From positions 1 to 8,616 of the forward strand of contig DKTP01000078.1 of the NCBI GenBank assembly GCA_002473085.1: a stretch of DNA of 8,616 nt, written 5' to 3'. Below are positions 5,017 through 8,616 of the stretch, one piece after another (within the stretch, counting starts at the first letter, position 1; every line of letters starts with the position of its first letter). A model generated the notes under the pieces. That model made no database searches. It was not told where the DNA came from and was given only the letters and a program-made list of their open reading frames with translations. The position numbers were made by a program, and so were the translations under genes. Origin of the DNA: Anaerolineales bacterium UBA7227 (GTDB lineage: Bacteria > Chloroflexota > Anaerolineae > Anaerolineales > Villigracilaceae).

Positions 5017-6089
5017 TGACCGACGCTCTCAAACAATCCATCCTCGAAGAAGCGCGCCGGCTGGGATTCGTCCTGGCCGGCGTGACGACTCCCGACCCCG
5101 CGCCTCACGTACAATTTTTCGAAAACTGGCTGGCGCGCGGCTATCACGGCGAGATGGCCTACCTCGCCACAGACCGCGCCCGGGCCCGCCGCGCCGACCC
5201 GCGCCTGATCCTCCCCGAATGTAAATCCATCCTCGCGCTGGGCGTTCCGTACAATGCCCCCCGCCACTTCCCCCGTTTTCTCGGAAAATGGGGGGAGACG
5301 GAGGGGGGCGTCGAGGGCCGCGTCGCCTCCTACGCCCTCGGCGAAGACTACCACCTCGTCCTCCCTCCGCGCCTCGAATCCCTCGTCGCCTTCATTGAGA
5401 CCCAGGTTGGACATCCCGTCCCCAACCGCTGCTACACCGACACCGGTCCCCTCCTCGAGCGCGACCTCGCCCAGCGCGCCGGCCTCGGCTGGATCGGCAA
5501 AAACGCCTGCCTCATCCACCCGCGCAAAGGCTCGTACTTCATCCTCGCAGAAATCCTGCTCGGCCTCGAACTCGAACCCGACGAACCCTTCGTCACCGAC
5601 CATTGCGGTTCCTGCACGCGCTGCATCGAGGCCTGTCCCACCGACGCCATCCTCCCCAACCGCTCGCTCGACGCCCGCCGCTGCATCTCCTATCTCACCA
5701 TCGAAAACAAAGGCGGCATCCCTGAAGACCTCCGCCCGTTGATCGGCGACCGGATCTTCGGATGCGACATCTGCCAGATGGTCTGCCCGTGGAATCGATT
5801 CGCCGCGCCCGAAGGCGACGCTTCATTCCAACCCGACGCGGGCGCGGCCGCAACCGACCTGATCGCCACCCTCGCGTTGACTCCCGAATCCTTCAACCGA
5901 CAGTTCAAGCGCAGTCCCATCCAACGGGCCAAGCGACGCGGACTCCTGCGCAACGTGGCTGTTGCGCTCGGCAACCTCGGCAACGAGACGTCTCTCCCTG
6001 CACTCGAAAATGCCGTCAACGATTCAGAACCTCTCGTCCGCGAACATGCAAAGTGGGCGATGGAGCAAATTACCAACACTTGCGCCTGA
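5016..6089 (+). CDS. queG: Epoxyqueuosine reductase QueG
   Basis: This 357-aa cytoplasmic enzyme reduces epoxyqueuosine to queuosine in tRNA, the last step of queuosine synthesis, using cobalamin and two [4Fe-4S] clusters. The cluster ligands are visible: CGSCTRCIEACP (Cys197, 200, 203, 207), a lone Cys223, and CDICQMVCPW (Cys250, 253, 257). The YTDTGPLLER motif (140-149) carries Asp142, corresponding to the family's proposed catalytic acid, followed by GWIGKN (158-163). Residues about 310-352 form a HEAT-like helical repeat that in known structures contacts tRNA. Length is in the usual range. The start is a GTG at 5016 whose G is the last base of the upstream TAG. No clear Shine-Dalgarno is visible, so coupling to the lipoprotein gene is likely. 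rdgB follows after 36 bases. Confidence 0.95.
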   Translation: MTDALKQSILEEARRLGFVLAGVTTPDPAPHVQFFENWLARGYHGEMAYLATDRARARRADPRLILPECKSILALGVPYNAPRHFPRFLGKWGETEGGVEGRVASYALGEDYHLVLPPRLESLVAFIETQVGHPVPNRCYTDTGPLLERDLAQRAGLGWIGKNACLIHPRKGSYFILAEILLGLELEPDEPFVTDHCGSCTRCIEACPTDAILPNRSLDARRCISYLTIENKGGIPEDLRPLIGDRIFGCDICQMVCPWNRFAAPEGDASFQPDAGAAATDLIATLALTPESFNRQFKRSPIQRAKRRGLLRNVAVALGNLGNETSLPALENAVNDSEPLVREHAKWAMEQITNTCA

Positions 6090-6097
6090 TGCAAGTG
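6077..6097 (+). other. Small hairpin spanning the queG stop codon
   Basis: CACTTGC (6077-6083) pairs with GCAAGTG (6091-6097) around a 7-nt loop that contains the queG TGA. No T tract follows, so it is not an intrinsic terminator. It may shape the queG-rdgB junction or be chance. Confidence 0.3.
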
Positions 6098-6125
6098 CAG
6101 GTGTCGCTAATTCCCACTTACCAAT

Positions 6126-6725
6126 ATGAAACTTCTCCTTGCCACCAACAACAAAGGCAAACTGCGCGAACTGCAAGCCATCCTCGCAGACCTGCCTCTT
6201 GAAATCCTCGCTCCCGCCGACATCGGGTTGACTCTCGAAGTGGACGAAGACGGTCTCACCTACGCCGAGAACGCGGCGAAGAAAGCCGTCGCTTTTCAGC
6301 GCGCCAGCGGACTCGTCTGTCTCGCCGACGACTCCGGCCTCGAGGTGGACGCCTTGGGCGGCGCGCCGGGACTTCGCTCCGCCAGGTATTCGTCCAAGCC
6401 GGGCGCCACCGACCGCGACCGCAGGATGACCCTTCTGCAAAACCTCGCCGACAAACCGCGTCCGTGGACGGCGCGCTTCCGGGCGACGATGGCCGTCGCA
6501 GGTCCGGATGGAAGCGTCGAAATTGCCGAGGGAATCTGCGAGGGCGAGATCAGCCCCGAGGAGCGCGGCTCCGGCGGGTTCGGGTACGACCCGGTCTTCT
6601 TCATCCCCGAATTCGGCCGGACGATGGCGGAACTGCCAGAGGAGACGAAGAACCGTCTCAGTCACCGGGCGCGGGCGGCGCAGGCCGCGCGTCCGATATT
6701 GGCGCGTCTCCTGCGAGACGGTTAA
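6126..6725 (+). CDS. rdgB: XTP/dITP diphosphatase (non-canonical purine NTP pyrophosphatase, RdgB/HAM1)
   Basis: The 199-aa product hydrolyses ITP, dITP and XTP to monophosphates plus pyrophosphate, keeping deaminated purines out of nucleic acids. The family signatures occur in order: ATNNKGKLREL (6-16) for the triphosphate, ADDSGLEVDALGGAPG (67-82) with the metal-binding and catalytic acidic pair Asp68-Asp69, SARYS (85-89), GFGYDPVFFIP (151-161) and SHRARA (179-184) for base recognition. Length matches the family. The ATG at 6126 gives the normal N-terminus, with no obvious Shine-Dalgarno. It lies 36 bases after queG and is probably in the same transcript. It ends with a TAA at 6723-6725, right before the hairpin array. 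Confidence 0.95.
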   Translation: MKLLLATNNKGKLRELQAILADLPLEILAPADIGLTLEVDEDGLTYAENAAKKAVAFQRASGLVCLADDSGLEVDALGGAPGLRSARYSSKPGATDRDRRMTLLQNLADKPRPWTARFRATMAVAGPDGSVEIAEGICEGEISPEERGSGGFGYDPVFFIPEFGRTMAELPEETKNRLSHRARAAQAARPILARLLRDG

Positions 6726-6728
6726 AAT
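6699..6728 (+). promoter_or_regulatory. Weak candidate promoter overlapping the rdgB stop
   Basis: TTGGCG (6699-6704) and TAAAAT (6723-6728) are 18 bases apart, upstream of the hairpin array and the lyase gene. Neither box is consensus, and a small 6-bp hairpin (6705-6720) lies in the spacer. I include it only because some start for the downstream unit is expected here. Confidence 0.22.
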
Positions 6729-6747
6729 GGCCTTCACAAAGCGCTGA

Positions 6748-6880
6748 AATCCGGAAGTTCGGCTTCTGGACGTGAAAAGCGGGAATCCAGAAGCTCTGCT
6801 TCTGGACATGAAAAAACGGAATCCAGAAGCTCTGCTTCTGGACATGAAAAAACAGAATTCAGAAGCTCTGCTTCTGAATT
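6748..6880 (+). repeat. Tandem array of 36-bp units, each forming a hairpin (3.7 copies)
   Basis: Units begin at 6748, 6784, 6820 and 6856; the last is cut short at 6880. Each contains a palindrome with a 3-nt loop, at 6750-6770, 6786-6806, 6822-6842 and 6856-6880. Copies 2 and 3 have a perfect 9-bp stem (TCCAGAAGC / GCTTCTGGA, loop TCT). Copy 1 differs at two stem sites, both giving G-U wobbles in a plus-strand RNA. Copy 4 has a C-G pair changed to T-A on both sides and an extended 11-bp stem. The gaps are A-rich (ACATGAAAAAACGGA). The array fills the space between rdgB and the lyase gene. The 36-nt period keeps one frame open, giving a repeated peptide, but the palindromes explain the pattern better than coding does. 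Confidence 0.9.
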
Positions 6881-6882
6881 GC

Positions 6883-6901
6883 CCGCAAGTAGAACTTGCG
6901 G
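6883..6901 (+). repeat. Fifth hairpin of different sequence, just after the tandem array
   Basis: CCGCAAGT (6883-6890) pairs perfectly with ACTTGCGG (6894-6901) around AGA. It has the same stem and 3-nt loop geometry as the array, an unrelated sequence, and starts 2 bases after the last array hairpin. It lies 28 bases before the lyase ATG, so in a transcript from upstream it would be part of the leader. Confidence 0.7.
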
Positions 6902-6929
6902 ATTCCATTTATTTTCAAGTCAGGACACT

Positions 6930-7799
6930 ATGCACTCTCGACGCGCTCTCCTCTACATGCCCGGCGACGACTGGAAGAAGATTGTCAAAGCGACCACGCT
7001 CGGCGTGGACTGTATCTGCATGGACATGGAAGACGGCGTGGCCGTCAGCCGCAAAGCGGAAGCGCGGGTGACCATCGCCAAAGCCCTGCGCGAACTGGAC
7101 TTCGGCGCCAGCGAGAAACTGGCGCGCGTCAATTCCATCGGTTCGGGCTGGGAGCGGGACGACATTGACGCCGTCCTGCCGTTCCGCCCCGACGGGATCG
7201 TGATCCCCAAAGTGGAGTCGCGCGAGCAGGTCGAGTGGGGAAGCAGGCTCATCGAAGCCGCGGAATTGAAGTATGGCTGGACGCTTAATTCGATTCGGAT
7301 GCTGGTCGGCGTGGAGACCGCGCTGGGGATTCTGAATCTCAAAGAGATCGCCGCGCATCCGCGTCTCGATGGGATCATCTTCGGGGGCGAGGACTACGCC
7401 GCCTCGGTCGGCGCGCGGCGGACGCGCGAGGCGGTCGAATTGCTGTACGCGCGCCAGGCGGTCGTCGCGGCGTGCGCGGCCTTCGGTCTGCAGGCGATTG
7501 ACATCGTCTATATCGACTTCAAAGACGCGGAGGGACTGCGCCTCGAAGCCGAACAGGGAGCCGGGTTCGGCTTTAGCGGGAAACAGATCATCCACCCGAA
7601 CCAGGTCGGGGTCGCGCAGGAGGCGTTCACCCCGTCGGACGAGGCGCTCGAAGAAGCGCGTCGGATCGTCGAGACGTTCGAAGCCAGTCAAAAGGAAGGC
7701 AAGGGCGCGTACGCGCTGGACGGGAAGATGATAGACATGCCGCTCCTCAAAAACGCGCAGAAGGTGTTGGCGCGGGCGCGCGCGGCAGGGAAAATCTAG
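6930..7799 (+). CDS. Citramalyl-CoA lyase-like protein of the CitE / HpcH-HpaI family (CLYBL type)
   Basis: This 289-aa protein is a TIM-barrel CitE-family acyl-CoA lyase. Visible motifs are the start RRALLYMPGDDWKKI, MDMEDGVA (31-38), ARVNS with Arg66, IPKVES (92-97), GVETALGILN with Glu129, FGGEDYAASVGA with the acidic pair Glu154-Asp155 (Mg site), and GFSGKQIIHPNQV (214-226). The late segments FGLQAIDIVYIDF (185-197) and KMIDMPLLKNAQ (266-277) closely recall human CLYBL, the mitochondrial citramalyl-CoA lyase; Asp269 sits where CLYBL has its essential Asp320, judged from memory. The expected reaction is citramalyl-CoA to acetyl-CoA plus pyruvate, with malyl- or methylmalyl-CoA as alternatives. 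I chose the ATG at 6930 (AGGA at 6922-6925) because the open frame upstream lies in hairpins. It heads a three-gene run. Confidence 0.85.
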   Translation: MHSRRALLYMPGDDWKKIVKATTLGVDCICMDMEDGVAVSRKAEARVTIAKALRELDFGASEKLARVNSIGSGWERDDIDAVLPFRPDGIVIPKVESREQVEWGSRLIEAAELKYGWTLNSIRMLVGVETALGILNLKEIAAHPRLDGIIFGGEDYAASVGARRTREAVELLYARQAVVAACAAFGLQAIDIVYIDFKDAEGLRLEAEQGAGFGFSGKQIIHPNQVGVAQEAFTPSDEALEEARRIVETFEASQKEGKGAYALDGKMIDMPLLKNAQKVLARARAAGKI

Positions 7800-7828
7800 G
7801 CAATCGAATCTGCACTACGGAGGATGAA

Positions 7829-8161
7829 ATGGCGTTTTCTAAAAAGGCTGTGATGAACGTGAACGAGGGCGAGGAGATCGTCGGCGGATGGGCTACCGCG
7901 CCTATCCCCGGCACGGGAGCGTACAAACTGCTCGCCAAGAAACGCAAGGACGGCGTCATCGAGTGGGCGCATTTCATCCAGCGGGCTTCGGGCGTGAAGA
8001 AAGTCATTTTTCGCGGCGAAGCGGTCTCGCGCCAGCAATTGGACGTGGTGATCGAAATCGCCAACGAGAATTTGAAACGGCTGTTCGGCGTCTCCTTGCA
8101 GGCTGTGGAATACGACATGTACACCCTCGATGGGAAAAAGATATCCGGCGCGAAGCATTGA
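7829..8161 (+). CDS. Conserved-looking small protein of unknown function (110 aa)
   Basis: The ATG at 7829 has a strong GGAGG at 7819-7823. The product is 110 aa, soluble-looking, Lys-rich, with no signal peptide, membrane segment or Cys. The N-terminal half contains GGWATAPIPGTGAYKLLAKK (about 19-38) and then EWAHFIQRASGVKKVIFRG, suggesting beta strands. The second half, from SRQQLDVVIEIANENLKRLFG (about 67-87), looks like an amphipathic helix, followed by YDMYTLDGKK. I do not recognise the family. It starts 29 bases after the lyase stop and ends 1 base before the next ATG, so the three genes are probably one operon. That it is a real gene is supported by the ribosome site, the tight spacing and coherent composition. 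Confidence 0.78.
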   Translation: MAFSKKAVMNVNEGEEIVGGWATAPIPGTGAYKLLAKKRKDGVIEWAHFIQRASGVKKVIFRGEAVSRQQLDVVIEIANENLKRLFGVSLQAVEYDMYTLDGKKISGAKH

Positions 8162-8162
8162 T

Positions 8163-8616
8163 ATGACCGGCATCCAGGTTCTCCCCGTCCGCAGCGGGCG
8201 CGAAAAACGCGTCTTCCTGACTTTCCCGTGGCGCGTCTACAAAAACGACCCGCTCTGGATTCCGCCCCTGCTCTCCGACCGCGTCAAGGCAACCGATCCG
8301 GCGCGCGGGATTTTCTTCAAGGACGGCATGGCCGAATTCTTCATCGCCTGGAAGGACGGCCGCCCCGCCGGGACTCTCTGCCTCGCCGAGGAGAAGGGAC
8401 GGACACGGCACAAGGGTTACGCGGAGGGCATGTATGGATTTGTCGAATGTATCGAAGACTACGACGCGTTCGCGGCCATGTTCGCTCACGCGGAACGTTG
8501 GGCCGCGGCGCGCGGCATGACCGCGCTCTACGGTCCCTACAATCTCGACCGCGAGGACAGCCGCGGCATTCTCGTCGAGGGGCGGGACCGTCCTGCCGCG
8601 ATCTACCTCGCGCATC
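8163..8616 (+). CDS. GNAT-like acetyltransferase-related protein, N-terminal part (runs off right edge)
   Basis: From the ATG at 8163, one base after the previous stop, 151 codons stay open to the right edge. The protein matches the pattern of a large bacterial family usually annotated as N-acetyltransferase or 'GNAT family' of about 370-400 aa. It shows FPWRVYKNDPLWIPPL (21-36), an AEFFIAWKDGRPAGTL strand pair (57-72), MYGFVE (90-95), AARGMTALYGPYN (115-127) and GILVEGRDRP (135-144). Members resemble acyl-CoA transferases by fold, but the substrate is generally unknown. The 1-nt gap and lack of a clear Shine-Dalgarno suggest translational coupling with the 110-aa gene. About half or more of the protein is outside the window. 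Confidence 0.8.
   Translation, partial: MTGIQVLPVRSGREKRVFLTFPWRVYKNDPLWIPPLLSDRVKATDPARGIFFKDGMAEFFIAWKDGRPAGTLCLAEEKGRTRHKGYAEGMYGFVECIEDYDAFAAMFAHAERWAAARGMTALYGPYNLDREDSRGILVEGRDRPAAIYLAH

Noticed and set aside
6748..6880. CRISPR array
   Set aside because: The 36-bp units are directly contiguous with no unique spacers, and no cas genes are nearby.
6024..6908. Minus-strand 294-aa frame across rdgB and the hairpin array
   Set aside because: Antisense to rdgB; its repeated SRASGF peptide is only the reverse reading of the palindromic units.
6879..6929. Upstream TTG start for the lyase gene
   Set aside because: It would add 17 residues coded partly by a hairpin; the family N-terminus (RRALLYMPG) begins right after the ATG at 6930.
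6772..7071. Frame encoding a repeated 12-residue peptide (NPEALLLDMKK-like)
   Set aside because: The 36-bp unit is a multiple of three, so any open frame repeats. There is no ribosome site, it overlaps the lyase gene in another frame, and the palindromes with paired changes are the better explanation.
8004..8615. Minus-strand 203-aa frame at the right edge
   Set aside because: It is antisense to the GNAT-like frame at 8163-8616, which has family motifs and tight operon spacing.

Overview
The window looks like a piece of a high-GC genome of the class Anaerolineae (phylum Chloroflexota). The main reason is a run of small lipoproteins that each carry an Ig-like domain of the NBR1 'four-tryptophan' type (N_BRCA1_IG) behind a Thr/Pro linker, an arrangement I associate with that class. 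Two near-identical -10 elements (GCGTTATAAT) and GC-biased codons fit. The assignment comes from gene content only; there is no rRNA or other marker here.

Layout. Positions 1 to about 325 are AT-rich (114 of the first 300 bases are G or C by my count) and lie on the minus strand. They hold two overlapping genes for FdtA/WxcM-like dTDP-sugar 3,4-ketoisomerases, both incomplete. At about 321-333 this sequence changes abruptly into the GC-rich plus-strand region, cutting the 5' ends off both the ketoisomerase gene and the first lipoprotein gene. This is either a real rearrangement or a chimeric join. From about 325 to 5016 there are five NBR1-Ig proteins in a row: one 5'-truncated and four with intact lipoprotein signal peptides. 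They are separated by hairpins and two putative promoters into about three transcription units. The fifth overlaps queG (epoxyqueuosine reductase) by one base, and queG is followed by rdgB (XTP/dITP pyrophosphatase). A roughly 200-base gap then holds a tandem array of hairpins built on a 36-bp unit. The last unit contains a citramalyl-CoA lyase gene of the CLYBL type, a 110-aa protein of unknown function, and the start of a GNAT-like protein that runs off the right edge.

How it fits together. The lipoproteins are probably anchored on the outer face of the membrane, with a short Ala/Thr/Gln-rich segment after the lipid-modified Cys, a Thr/Pro stalk and an Ig-like head with a probable disulfide. 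Two of them add a second, mutually related domain. Their role is not known. queG acts in tRNA queuosine synthesis, rdgB cleans the nucleotide pool, and the lyase acts on a C5 acyl-CoA. They look like housekeeping neighbours rather than partners of the lipoproteins.

Most worth attention: the composition and gene-content breakpoint, the paralogous lipoprotein cluster, the hairpin array with compensatory base changes, and the CLYBL-like enzyme with its uncharacterised downstream neighbours.
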